DNA of 64,000 bases from Stenotrophomonas oahuensis. GTDB taxonomy: Bacteria > Pseudomonadota > Gammaproteobacteria > Xanthomonadales > Xanthomonadaceae. The notes below the pieces were generated by a model. The model did no database searches. It saw only the letters and a program-made list of their open reading frames with translations, and was not told the origin of the DNA. Each line of letters opens with the position of its first letter. Within the stretch, counting starts at the first letter, position 1. Both the position numbers and the translations under genes were made by a program. Below, one piece after another: positions 7,244 through 16,215 of the stretch. Location: NCBI RefSeq assembly GCF_031834595.1, contig NZ_CP115541.1:3776501-3840500 (forward strand). Direction: 5' to 3'.

Positions 7244-8955
7244 ACGTGCCGGCGCGGACGCGCGTGCCCTCCTGGCTGGCAAACGCGGTGCGACCGTGGC
7301 GCGGGCCGTTATGCCGTACCGGAGAGGTCCTGGGTGCCCTGTGTTTCATGGCCTCATTGACCCCCAGCCTGGTGCCGCGCGGCTACATCGCGCAGGGGCT
7401 GCTGAGTGGTGTGTGTTTCGCGATGGGCTACCTGCTGGGGGTCGGACTGTCCGGTGGCTGGCGTTTGTTGCAATTGCCGGAGCTGGGGCAGGGTCGACTG
7501 CAGCAGGTGTTGCGATGGTTGCCGCTTGTCTGTCTGCTTGGTTGTGCGGTGCTGGTGTGGTGGGTGCGCCCGTGGCAGGACGCGGTGCGTGCGGTGATGG
7601 GGCTGGCTCCCATGGAGCAGACTTACTCGCTGCGGCTGTTGCTGATCGCGCTGCTCACCTTCGCGGTGCTGTTGGCGGTGGGGCGGGCCTTTGTCTGGGT
7701 GGCGCGCCGTGTCGGCAGGGCCGCACGTCGGCGCGTTCCGGGACCCGTGGCCGGCGTGCTGGGCATCAGCGTGGCGGCGGTGCTGTTCTTCTTCCTGGCC
7801 AACGGCTTGTTGCTGCGTGGGGTGCTGCATCTGGCCGATGCGTCCTTTCGCCAGGCCGATGCGTTGATCCCGCCCGATCAGCGCGCCCCGACCGATGCGC
7901 TGCAGACCGGCGGACCGGGTTCCTGGGTGAGCTGGGAGCAGATGGGCCGTGCCGGCCGCGACTACGCCAGTAGTGGCCCCTCGGCGTCGGAGATAGCTGC
8001 CTTGATGGGGCGGCCGGCACTGCGCCCGGTGCGGGTGTACGTAGGCCTGCCAGCGGCGGACACGGCGCAGGCGCGGGCGCGGTTGGCGCTGCGCGAGCTG
8101 CAGCGGCAGGGCGGTTTCCAGCGCGGCACCTTGGTGGTGATCACGCCGACCGGAACGGGCTGGGTCGACCCGGCCGCGGTGGACAGCCTGGAGGTGCTGC
8201 TGCGCGGTGACGTGGCCAGCGTGGCGGTGCAGTACTCGTATTTGTCCAGCCCGCTGTCGCTGCTGGTGGAGCCGGAGTACGGCCAGGAGAGCGCGCAGGC
8301 GCTGTTCGCGGAGATCTACGGTTACTGGCGCACACTGCCGGAGCAGCAGCGGCCACGCCTGTACGTGCATGGGTTGAGCCTGGGCGCGATGAATTCCGAG
8401 CGCTCGGTGAACCTGTTCGATATGATCGATACCCCCATCCACGGCGCGCTGTGGAGCGGACCACCGTTCGCCACGCGCTACTGGCGGCAGGTCACCGACA
8501 GTCGGGTGGCCGGCTCTCCGGAGTGGCGGCCAGAGTTCCGTGACAGTCGCAGCGTACGCTTCATGAACCAGGAGGGCAGCGCGGTGCCGGCTGCTGCACC
8601 CTGGGGGCGCATGCGGGTGGTGTACCTGCAGTATGGAAGCGATGCGATCACCTTCTTCAGGGCGCAGGATGCGTGGCGGGAGCCGGAATGGATGGACGCG
8701 CCGCGGGCCCCGGACGTCGCGCCCGCCGTGCGCTGGTACCCGCTGGTGACCATGCTGCAGCTGGCGCTGGACATGCTGCTCGCCGACCGTACCCCGATGG
8801 GCTACGGACATGTATTCGCGCCCGCGCACTATGTACTGGGCTGGCGGGCCGTGCTGGGACTGGAGGACATGGATGCCGATACGGTCACGCGGCTGCAGCA
8901 GCAACTGGACGCGCGGCGGCGCGCGCAGCGCGATCAGACCGGGGGCGGTGGCTGA
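7240..8955 (+). CDS. Membrane-anchored alpha/beta hydrolase (Abhydrolase_9 type)
   Basis: Protein of 571 residues with two halves. The first ~190 residues hold about four membrane segments with the opening FMASLTPSLVPRGY, matching the N-terminal membrane domain that precedes this hydrolase family. The second half is an alpha/beta hydrolase with the nucleophile elbow GLSLGAM (G-x-S-x-G). The GTG at 7240 overlaps the TGA of the antiporter in the arrangement GTGA, so translation is likely coupled; the open frame upstream is only a shadow. Substrate is unknown. The 3' end overlaps the converging UPF0114 gene by 22 bp. Confidence 0.78.
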   Translation: MNVPARTRVPSWLANAVRPWRGPLCRTGEVLGALCFMASLTPSLVPRGYIAQGLLSGVCFAMGYLLGVGLSGGWRLLQLPELGQGRLQQVLRWLPLVCLLGCAVLVWWVRPWQDAVRAVMGLAPMEQTYSLRLLLIALLTFAVLLAVGRAFVWVARRVGRAARRRVPGPVAGVLGISVAAVLFFFLANGLLLRGVLHLADASFRQADALIPPDQRAPTDALQTGGPGSWVSWEQMGRAGRDYASSGPSASEIAALMGRPALRPVRVYVGLPAADTAQARARLALRELQRQGGFQRGTLVVITPTGTGWVDPAAVDSLEVLLRGDVASVAVQYSYLSSPLSLLVEPEYGQESAQALFAEIYGYWRTLPEQQRPRLYVHGLSLGAMNSERSVNLFDMIDTPIHGALWSGPPFATRYWRQVTDSRVAGSPEWRPEFRDSRSVRFMNQEGSAVPAAAPWGRMRVVYLQYGSDAITFFRAQDAWREPEWMDAPRAPDVAPAVRWYPLVTMLQLALDMLLADRTPMGYGHVFAPAHYVLGWRAVLGLEDMDADTVTRLQQQLDARRRAQRDQTGGGG

Positions 8956-9497
8956 GTGGGTGCGTCGCGGTGCGTGCCGGGCAGGCGTGCAAGACGGTCG
9001 GTGACAGACAGCACCACCGCGGACAGCAGCAGCACGCAGTGCAGGATGGCCATCCAGCGAAGCACCTCCGGGTCCACCGGCTTGCCTTCCTCCAACTTCA
9101 TGAAGATACGCAGCAGCGCGATCGCCGAAATGGCGGTGATCGAGCCCATCAGCTTCATCTTCATGCCGCTGAAATCGACCGTACCCATCCACGCCGGGCG
9201 CCGCTCATGGCCGGATTCGATGCGGGCCACGAAGTTCTCGTAGCCCGCCAGGATGACAATCAGGAGCAGGTTGGCGATCAACGACAGGTCGATCAGGGCC
9301 AGAGCCAGCAGCACGGCGTCTACCGGTCCGAGCGAAGCGATCCGCAGCAGGTGTTCGAACAGCTCGTGCAGAAACACCCACAGCAGCAGCAACAGTGCCA
9401 CCACCAACCCGAAGTAGAACGGTGCCATGATCCAGCGGGCGTCGAACAGGCTGCGCGACATGGATCGGGCCAGCAGCCGACGCACCGCTCCCATCAT
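8934..9497 (-). CDS. YqhA/UPF0114 family membrane protein
   Basis: Inner-membrane protein of 187 residues with about four hydrophobic segments. The block FSGMKMKLMGSITAISAIALLRIFM is the conserved signature stretch of the UPF0114 (YqhA) family, and the N-terminal half resembles other members (IDLSLIANLLLIVILAGYENFV). The molecular role of the family is not settled. The start overlaps the stop of the upstream lipoprotein gene as ATGA. A second ATG is the next codon, so the exact start could be one residue shorter. Confidence 0.82.
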   Translation of the reverse strand: MMGAVRRLLARSMSRSLFDARWIMAPFYFGLVVALLLLLWVFLHELFEHLLRIASLGPVDAVLLALALIDLSLIANLLLIVILAGYENFVARIESGHERRPAWMGTVDFSGMKMKLMGSITAISAIALLRIFMKLEEGKPVDPEVLRWMAILHCVLLLSAVVLSVTDRLARLPGTHRDAPTQPPPPV

Positions 9498-10009
9498 GGC
9501 TCCGAGGTGGGCAGGTAGTCGCCGGGCCGGTCACTGACATCCGGACCGGTGTCCTCGACCACATCGGCGGGGCGATCAGAGCGTACGGTCGCCCGCATTT
9601 CCCGTCGCGCATCACGCAGACCGGTGCCGTCCAGAGGGCGGATGCGCATGATGCGACAGGACTGTGGCATCGCGACACTCACCGTACGCGGGATCACACT
9701 GTCCCACCGCGCGTTGACCGTTCCAAACGAGTTGGTGATCTGGACGGTGTGGGCAATGGCCAATCCGGTGCAGCGGCCGCGCAACTGCAGCAGGTAGCCA
9801 CGGCTCTGGCTGATCCATACTGCCAATGCCCGGTCGCCGAGTGGCGTCCACTGCGTATGTCGGACGAACCGCGTCAGGCGGAAGGACTGCACCGGCGGAC
9901 CCGCATGCTCGAAGTACAGCGCGATGCGCTGATCGGTGGTCATCGAAGGCGTGGTCGAGCACCCGACCAGCGCCAGGGTCATGCCTGCCAGAAGCGTCCG
10001 GATACGCAT
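9494..10009 (-). CDS. Putative lipoprotein (DUF6491-like)
   Basis: Protein of 171 residues with a short positively charged start, hydrophobic stretch and lipobox LVGC at about residue 17, so it should be exported and lipid-anchored. After that it has a mixed soluble domain with two cysteines (RGRCTG and PQSCRIM) that could pair. The general pattern matches small Xanthomonadaceae lipoproteins of the DUF6491 type, a tentative match made by eye. It lies between two other envelope genes on the same strand and overlaps the UPF0114 gene by 4 bp. No function can be given. Confidence 0.65.
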   Translation of the reverse strand: MRIRTLLAGMTLALVGCSTTPSMTTDQRIALYFEHAGPPVQSFRLTRFVRHTQWTPLGDRALAVWISQSRGYLLQLRGRCTGLAIAHTVQITNSFGTVNARWDSVIPRTVSVAMPQSCRIMRIRPLDGTGLRDARREMRATVRSDRPADVVEDTGPDVSDRPGDYLPTSEP

Positions 10010-10024
10010 GGCCGTCGGCTCCGT

Positions 10025-10483
10025 TCAGCGACTGATGCGGGTGGTGACGCCGTCGCTGGAGACGCGGACGCGGTCGCCGACCCGGTAGTCCGCGGAACTG
10101 CCGTCCTGGGCCACGGCTACGGTGCGGCCGTTCTCCAGCTGCACGGTGATCTCGACGCCGTTGCGGGCCGAACGGGACAGCGCGTTACCCGCAGCACCGC
10201 CTGCGGCAGCACCGGCAATGGCACCCACCGCGTTGGCACGGCGCCCACCGCCGATGGTGCTGCCGGCGATGCCGCCAATGGCCGCGCCAGTGACGGTGGC
10301 CACGCCGCGCGAGTCGTTCTGGATCTGCACGTCACGGATGGCCTGGATCGTGCCCCATTCCACAGTCTGCGCACGACCCACCTCGGATCGGTTGAAGGTG
10401 CTGGGAGTGGTATGGGTGGAGCATGCGCCGGCCAGCAGTGTGGCGGCCAGCAGCGCGGGAAGAGTGATGGGGCGAAGCTTCAT
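10025..10483 (-). CDS. Glycine-zipper outer-membrane lipoprotein (SlyB/Pcp-like)
   Basis: Lipoprotein of 152 residues with lipobox LAGAC at about residues 17-21. The middle is a glycine-zipper 2TM region (GAAIGGIAGSTIGGG, then GAIAGAAAGGAAG), the hallmark of the SlyB/Pcp/RcsF-like group that sits in the outer membrane. The tail (YRVGDRVRV) is the usual small beta domain of SlyB. It is probably a structural envelope protein. It heads the three-gene group 10483-8934 and diverges from arginine deiminase. Confidence 0.8.
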   Translation of the reverse strand: MKLRPITLPALLAATLLAGACSTHTTPSTFNRSEVGRAQTVEWGTIQAIRDVQIQNDSRGVATVTGAAIGGIAGSTIGGGRRANAVGAIAGAAAGGAAGNALSRSARNGVEITVQLENGRTVAVAQDGSSADYRVGDRVRVSSDGVTTRISR

Positions 10484-10687
10484 GATGCGTCTCCTGGAGC
10501 AGGGGAGAAAATGCGCGGTGCGTACACCGGCTGCCTTGGTGAAGGAGTATGCGCGTGGATCGGGCAGTGCGAATTCAGTGTTTCAGGCAGCCCCTCTCGG
10601 TATTTCTACTGCTTTCTACCTAAACGCGATCGCTTGCGCGTCTTCGGCGACTAGGATCAATTCATCTACCGTCGCGGAGAAGCTCAC

Positions 10688-11938
10688 ATGTCCAACGCCC
10701 CCGTCTATGGCGTCCACTCCGAGGTTGGAACCCTGCGCAAGGTGATGGTATGTGCGCCCGGGTTGGCGCACATGCGGCTGACACCGCGCAACAAGGACGA
10801 CCTGCTGTTTGATGATGTGATCTGGGTCGACAACGCCAAGCGCGACCACTTTGACTTCATGTCGAAGATGCGCGATCGCGGTGTAGAGGTGGTGGAGATG
10901 CACAATCTTCTCGCCGAGACGGTCGAGATCGAAGAAGCACGCAACTGGATCCTGGACCACCAGATCAACGCCAATGAAGTGGGCGTGGAGTTCATGTCCG
11001 AGGTCCGCTCCTACCTGCAGGGGTTGCCTGCGCGGAAGCTCGCCGAAGTGCTGATCGGTGGCCTCAGCGTGGTCGACCTGCCCGAAGATTTCAGTGGTCC
11101 CACGCTGCAGGCCGTGCGCGAGGTGCCTGACCTGGTGGGCTACCTGCTGCCGCCGCTGCCGAACACGCTGTACACCCGCGACACCACCTGCTGGATCTAC
11201 CAGGGCGTGACCCTGAATCCGCTGTATTGGCCGGCGCGGCATGAGGAGACCATTCTCACCACGTCCATCTACAAGTTCCATCCGGATTTCGCCTCGGCTG
11301 ATTTCCCCATCTGGTTCGGCGACCCCACCCAGGACCATGGCAACGCCACCCTGGAAGGTGGCGACGTGCTGATTGCCGGCAATGGCATCGTGCTGATCGG
11401 CATGAGCGAACGCACCTCGCGCACCGCCATCACCCAGCTGGCGCAGTCGCTGTTCAAGAACAAAGCCGCCACCCGGGTGATCGTCGCGGTGATGCCGAAA
11501 CTGCGCTCGGCGATGCATCTGGATACGGTGTTTACTTTCGCCGACCGCGATGTAGTGACGGTGTTCCCGGGCATTGTCGACCAGATCCATCCGGTCTCGC
11601 TGTACCCCAGCGACAAGGAACCCGGTTTCGAGATCGTGTTCGAGAAGGGCCACTTCAATGATGTGGTCGCCCAGGCATTGGGCTTCAAGAAGCTGCGCAT
11701 CGTCGAATCCGGTGGCGACCGCTACGCCGCTGAACGCTCGCAGTGGGACAGCGGCAACAACCTGGTGGCGATGTCGCCCGGCGTCGTGGTGGCCTACGAC
11801 CGCAGCACCGCCACCAACACCGGCCTGCGCAAGGAAGGCATCGAGGTGATCAGCATTGTCGGTGCCGAACTTGGACGTGGGCGCGGCGGCGGGCATTGCA
11901 TGACCTGCCCGTTGATCCGCGACGCGGTGGCTTTCTAA
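10688..11938 (+). CDS. arcA: Arginine deiminase
   Basis: Enzyme of 416 residues, the usual length, that converts L-arginine to citrulline and ammonia. The family signatures are present: [15 protein letters not shown] at the start, FTRDTT-like block as [17 protein letters not shown] in the middle, and the catalytic cysteine near the end in [10 protein letters not shown] (Cys404). No arcB or arcC is in the window, so the ATP-yielding half of the pathway must be elsewhere or absent. The two ArcD-type antiporters upstream fit the role. A pump gene follows after only 18 bp. Confidence 0.95.
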   Translation: MSNAPVYGVHSEVGTLRKVMVCAPGLAHMRLTPRNKDDLLFDDVIWVDNAKRDHFDFMSKMRDRGVEVVEMHNLLAETVEIEEARNWILDHQINANEVGVEFMSEVRSYLQGLPARKLAEVLIGGLSVVDLPEDFSGPTLQAVREVPDLVGYLLPPLPNTLYTRDTTCWIYQGVTLNPLYWPARHEETILTTSIYKFHPDFASADFPIWFGDPTQDHGNATLEGGDVLIAGNGIVLIGMSERTSRTAITQLAQSLFKNKAATRVIVAVMPKLRSAMHLDTVFTFADRDVVTVFPGIVDQIHPVSLYPSDKEPGFEIVFEKGHFNDVVAQALGFKKLRIVESGGDRYAAERSQWDSGNNLVAMSPGVVVAYDRSTATNTGLRKEGIEVISIVGAELGRGRGGGHCMTCPLIRDAVAF

Positions 11939-11956
11939 CAGCGGGAGTTGCCTGCG

Positions 11957-13108
11957 ATGGGTATCCGTCGATCCAGGGCACAGTGCTGGCCGTGGTTGAT
12001 CGTGTTGACCGTGGCGCTGGCCGGTTGCGGACGTGAGGACGGGCCAGCCGCCGGTCAGCGCCCCCCTGTGCGGGTGGACGTTGAAACCGTGACCGCGCAG
12101 GCGGTGCCCAATCTGGTGGAGCTGCCTGGCCGGGTTGAGGCCGCGCGTTCGGCCGAAGTGCGTGCGCGCGCCGACGGCATCGTCGAACGCCAGCTTTACG
12201 TGGACGGCACCGATGTGGCCGCCAACGCGCCCTTGTTCCGGATCGACCCGCGTGACCTGCAGGCACGGCTGCAGCAGGCGCGTGCCTCGCTGGCGTCGGC
12301 CAAGGCCGCGCGCGCGCAAACGGCCGCACTGCGTGCGCGGTTGTCGGCGCTGGTGCAGCGCAAGGCCGTCAGCGTGCAGGAGTACGAGTCGGCGCAAGCG
12401 TCGTTCCGGCAGGCGGATGCGGCACTGCTGGAAGCGCAGGCAGCGGTCGATCGCGCCACTCTACAGCTGGACCACGCCACCGTGCGTGCGCCGATTGCCG
12501 GGCGTGCCGGTCGCGCGCAGGTCAGCGAGGGGGCACTGGTCAGCGCCGTCGGGGCCACGCTGCTGACCCGGATCGACCAGCTCGACCCGGTGTTTGTGAT
12601 CTTCAATCCCTCGCACATCGCCATGAACGAACTGGAGCGGGGCATTACGGCGGGACGCGTGGTGCTGGCCGATGACCGCAAGGTGGCGGTGACGGTGCTG
12701 CTGGATGACGGCACGCCCATTTCTACGCCGGGTGTGCTGGACTTCAGCGAAACCGCGATCGATCCGGCTACCGGCAGCCGCACCCTGCGTGCACGCCTGC
12801 CCAATGCCGAAGGGCGTTTGCTGCCGGGCCAGTTCGTGCGCGGCATCCTGACCGTTGGCACGGTACCGAACGGGATCAGCCTGCCGGAACGTGCCATCCA
12901 GGTGGGCGAAGACGAATCCAGCGTGATGGTGGTCACCGACGACGGCATCGCGATGCGGCGGCCGGTGATGCTGGCGGGGCAGTCGGGCGGGCGCTGGGTG
13001 GTGCAGTCAGGGCTGAAGCCCGGTGAGCGGGTCATCGTGGATGGCTGGCACAAGATCCAGCCGGGGCAACCGGTCAGCGTGGCGTCGCCCAAGGAAGCAC
13101 CGCGATGA
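11957..13108 (+). CDS. RND efflux adaptor (membrane fusion lipoprotein), pump 1
   Basis: Periplasmic adaptor of the AcrA/MexA type, 383 residues. It has a lipoprotein signal ending LAGCG, then a lipoyl half motif (VRARADGIVERQLYVDG), an alpha-helical hairpin rich in A, Q and R, the second lipoyl half (APIAGRAGR) and a beta-barrel domain. It links the inner-membrane pump and the outer-membrane channel. A Shine-Dalgarno GGGAG at 11943 fits the ATG at 11957. It overlaps the RND gene as ATGA. Upstream arginine deiminase is only 18 bp away, and no local repressor gene is adjacent. Confidence 0.9.
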   Translation: MGIRRSRAQCWPWLIVLTVALAGCGREDGPAAGQRPPVRVDVETVTAQAVPNLVELPGRVEAARSAEVRARADGIVERQLYVDGTDVAANAPLFRIDPRDLQARLQQARASLASAKAARAQTAALRARLSALVQRKAVSVQEYESAQASFRQADAALLEAQAAVDRATLQLDHATVRAPIAGRAGRAQVSEGALVSAVGATLLTRIDQLDPVFVIFNPSHIAMNELERGITAGRVVLADDRKVAVTVLLDDGTPISTPGVLDFSETAIDPATGSRTLRARLPNAEGRLLPGQFVRGILTVGTVPNGISLPERAIQVGEDESSVMVVTDDGIAMRRPVMLAGQSGGRWVVQSGLKPGERVIVDGWHKIQPGQPVSVASPKEAPR

Positions 13109-16100
13109 ACCGCTACTTCGTCGACCGCCCGGTACTGGCCTGGGTGATCGCCCTGTTTGCGATCCTGTTCGGCACCATCGCGCTGAGCCGCCTGCCGGTG
13201 GAGCAGTACCCGGATGTGGCCCCGCCGTCACTGAGCATTTCGGCCACCTTCGTCGGGGCCGATGCACAGACGCTGGACCGCACCGTGACCTCGGTGATCG
13301 AGAATGAACTCAATGGCGTGGACGATTTTCTGTTCATGTCATCCACCAGCCGTGCGAATGGCACGGCGCAGATCCGGGTGACCTACCGCAGCGGCACCGA
13401 CCTGGACGTGGCACGCGCGCAGCTGCAGGACCGTCTGGCACGGGTGGAGCCGCGTCTGCCCGACGAAGTGCGGCAGATGGGGGTGCGCGTCACCCAGGCC
13501 AGCAACGGATTCCTCATGTTGATCGCGCTGCAGTCGGAAGGCGACCAGTACTCGGCACTCGAGCTGGGTGACTTCGCCGCCAACAACGTGGCCGATGAAC
13601 TGCGTCGCCTGCACGGCGTCGGCGACGTTTCCCTGTTTGGCTCCAGCTATGCCATGCGGATCTGGCTGGACCGCGAAAAGCTGCTGAGCTATGGCATCGC
13701 CCCGGGCGAAGTGATGGCCGCGATCCGTGAGCAGAACGCGCAGACTGCCGGTGGCGGGCTGGGCCTGCAGCCCACCACGGCCGAGACCGAAACCACCGCG
13801 CAGATCGTGCTGCGCGGCCGCTTCAGCACGCCCGAACAGTTCCGCCAGGTGATCCTGCGCGCCACGCCCGGCGCTGCCACTGTACGCGTGGGCGACGTGG
13901 CCCGGGTCGAGCTGGGGCAGGACACCTATGCGTTCAACCTCAGTCTTAATGGCCGTCCCACCGCCGGTCTGGCGGTGTCGCTGGCATCTGGGGCCAATGC
14001 GCTGTCGACCGCGACCGCCGTGCGTGAACGCCTGCAGCAGCTGGAGGCCAGCTTTCCCGAGGGCATGGTGTGGGTAACCCCGTTCGACACCACGCCGTTC
14101 ATCACCGAATCGGTACGCGGCGTCGCCCTGACCATGGTGCAGTCGATGCTGCTGGTGTCGGTGGTGGTGCTGCTGTTCCTGCAGAGCTGGCGGGCGATGT
14201 TCCTGCCGACCCTGGTGGTGCCGATCTCGCTGCTGGGGGCCTGTGTCGGGCTGCTGGCACTGGGCGTGTCGATCAACCTGCTGTCGCTGTTCGCGATGGT
14301 GGTGGCGATCGGCATCCTCAACGACGACGCGATCGTGATCGTCGAGAACGTCGAGCGGATCATGCGCGAGGAAGACCTTCCCGCGCCCGATGCGACCGCG
14401 AAGGCGATGGGTCAACTGAGCGGGGCGATCATCGCCACCACTCTGGTGCTGCTGGCGGTGTTCATTCCGATGGGGTTTTTTCCGGGTTCGGCCGGCGGCA
14501 TCTACCGGCAGTTCGCCGTGACATTGAGCGTGTCGCTGGTGGTATCGACCGTGCTGTCGCTGACCCTGGCTCCGGCAATCTGCGCGGCGATGCTGCGGCC
14601 GCGCGCCGAAACAGCGCGAAAAGGCCCGGTGCAGCGCGTGTTCGCATCGATCAATGCGGGCCTGGAGCGCAGCAGCCAGGGCTACGCCAGTGGCGTCGGG
14701 CGGATGTTGCTGCGGCCTTGGCTATGGATCGCGGTATTCGTGATCGTGGTGGTGATCACCGCGCTGCTTTACCTTCGACTGCCCGGTGGCTTCTTGCCGG
14801 ACGAGGACCAGGGTTACCTGTTCGTGGCCTACAACGCCGCGCCGGGTGCCACCATGGCACGTACCCGCGCCGCCGCGGAGCAGGCCGAGGCGATCCTTCG
14901 TCGCCAGCCAGAGGTACGCAACGTGGCCACGGTGGTCGGCTTCAGCTTCTTTGGTCAGGGCCAAGCGGTGGGCATGTCGTTCGTCGACCTGCATCCGTGG
15001 GCCGAGCGCGGCGGGCGGGAGCAGGGCGCGATGGCGTTGGCGCAACGGATGAATGCGGCGTTCTCACAGATTCCGCAGGCACAGGTATTCGCACTGAACC
15101 CTCCGGCGATCCAGGCATTAGGCAACGCCTCGGGCTTCAGCATGAAGCTGGAAGATCGCGCCGGTGTCGGCAGCAGCGGGCTCAATGCTGCGGCGATGAC
15201 GATGACCGCGCAGGCGGCCGCCAGCCCGCTGCTGGCCGGCGTTCGCCCCGAAGGCATGCCGCGCGCACCGCAGCTGTTCGTGGACATCGACCGCACCCAG
15301 GCGCGCGCGCTAGGGGTGCCGCTGAGCCAGGCCAACCAGGCACTGGGCATTCTGTTCGGGTCGGCGTACGTCAATGACTTCGTCCGCCAGGGCAATGTGT
15401 TGCGGGTATTCGTGCAGGCCGATGCCGCGCAGCGCATGCGCGCCGAGGATGTCAGCGACCTGCGCGTGATCGGCAGCCAAGGGCAGTCGGTTCCGCTCTC
15501 GGCGTTCGCGCGTACGCGTTGGACGGTGGGGGAGCAGCAGGTAGAACGCTATAACGGCTTCCTGTCCGCCACGGTATCGGGGCAGGGGGCACCGGGTGTC
15601 TCCAGCGGCGCAGCGATGCGGGAGATGGAGCGCATCGCGGGCGACGTGCTGCCGGCAGGCGTGCGCTTTGAATGGACCGGTACCGCACGCGAAGAGCAGG
15701 AAGCGTCTGGCCAGGTCGGGTTGCTGCTGGGTCTGGCCTTTGTGGTGGCGTTCCTGCTGCTGGCCGCCTTGTACGAAAGCTGGATCACCCCGGTGATCGT
15801 GCTGCTGGTGGTGCCGCTGGGCATTCTGGGGGCGGTGCTGTTCACGGCCGCGCGTGGCATGTCGGCGGACGTGTACTTCACTGTGGGGCTGGTGACCATC
15901 ATCGGCCTGGCGGCCAAGAACGCCATTCTGATCGTGCAGTTCGGGCTGGATGAGGAGGCGCAGGGCGTGCCCCCGCGCGAGGCGATTCTGCGCGCCGCAC
16001 ACCAGCGCCTGCGTCCGATCCTGATGACCAGCCTGACCTTCATCGTCGGCATGGTGCCGCTGGTGATTGCCACCGGTGCGGGTGCCGCCAGCCGACAGGC

Positions 16101-16215
16101 GGTGGGCACCGGTGTGCTGGGCAGCATGCTCAGTGCGACCGTGCTGGGCATCTTCTTCACGCCGCTGTTCTACTACCTGCTGCGACGCAGGTCGGCGGAG
16201 AAGGCCGATGCGTAG
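13105..16215 (+). CDS. RND multidrug efflux transporter, pump 1
   Basis: Inner-membrane proton/drug antiporter of 1036 residues, full length for the HAE-1 family (AcrB, MexB, SmeE). It starts NRYFVDRPVLAWVIAL and keeps the proton relay: the Asp pair in ILNDDAIVIVENVER (TM4) and the lysine in GLAAKNAILIVQFG (TM10). The channel loop PDEDQGYLFV is also typical. With the adaptor and outer-membrane factor it forms a complete tripartite pump. Stenotrophomonas has several such Sme systems; I cannot say by eye which this is. Confidence 0.95.
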   Translation: MNRYFVDRPVLAWVIALFAILFGTIALSRLPVEQYPDVAPPSLSISATFVGADAQTLDRTVTSVIENELNGVDDFLFMSSTSRANGTAQIRVTYRSGTDLDVARAQLQDRLARVEPRLPDEVRQMGVRVTQASNGFLMLIALQSEGDQYSALELGDFAANNVADELRRLHGVGDVSLFGSSYAMRIWLDREKLLSYGIAPGEVMAAIREQNAQTAGGGLGLQPTTAETETTAQIVLRGRFSTPEQFRQVILRATPGAATVRVGDVARVELGQDTYAFNLSLNGRPTAGLAVSLASGANALSTATAVRERLQQLEASFPEGMVWVTPFDTTPFITESVRGVALTMVQSMLLVSVVVLLFLQSWRAMFLPTLVVPISLLGACVGLLALGVSINLLSLFAMVVAIGILNDDAIVIVENVERIMREEDLPAPDATAKAMGQLSGAIIATTLVLLAVFIPMGFFPGSAGGIYRQFAVTLSVSLVVSTVLSLTLAPAICAAMLRPRAETARKGPVQRVFASINAGLERSSQGYASGVGRMLLRPWLWIAVFVIVVVITALLYLRLPGGFLPDEDQGYLFVAYNAAPGATMARTRAAAEQAEAILRRQPEVRNVATVVGFSFFGQGQAVGMSFVDLHPWAERGGREQGAMALAQRMNAAFSQIPQAQVFALNPPAIQALGNASGFSMKLEDRAGVGSSGLNAAAMTMTAQAAASPLLAGVRPEGMPRAPQLFVDIDRTQARALGVPLSQANQALGILFGSAYVNDFVRQGNVLRVFVQADAAQRMRAEDVSDLRVIGSQGQSVPLSAFARTRWTVGEQQVERYNGFLSATVSGQGAPGVSSGAAMREMERIAGDVLPAGVRFEWTGTAREEQEASGQVGLLLGLAFVVAFLLLAALYESWITPVIVLLVVPLGILGAVLFTAARGMSADVYFTVGLVTIIGLAAKNAILIVQFGLDEEAQGVPPREAILRAAHQRLRPILMTSLTFIVGMVPLVIATGAGAASRQAVGTGVLGSMLSATVLGIFFTPLFYYLLRRRSAEKADA

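Noticed and set aside
7354..9192. 612-residue minus-strand open frame opposite the membrane hydrolase
   Set aside because: Shadow of the alpha/beta hydrolase gene, rich in Gln, His and Arg, with no recognisable domain.
10484..10687. FNR box before arginine deiminase
   Set aside because: Only the half site ATCAA near 10656 is present; the opposite half (GCGAC) does not match TTGAT, so no box is claimed.
14070..15377. Second plus-strand frame within the RND gene
   Set aside because: Gly/Arg-rich out-of-frame reading of the transporter gene; no start context.
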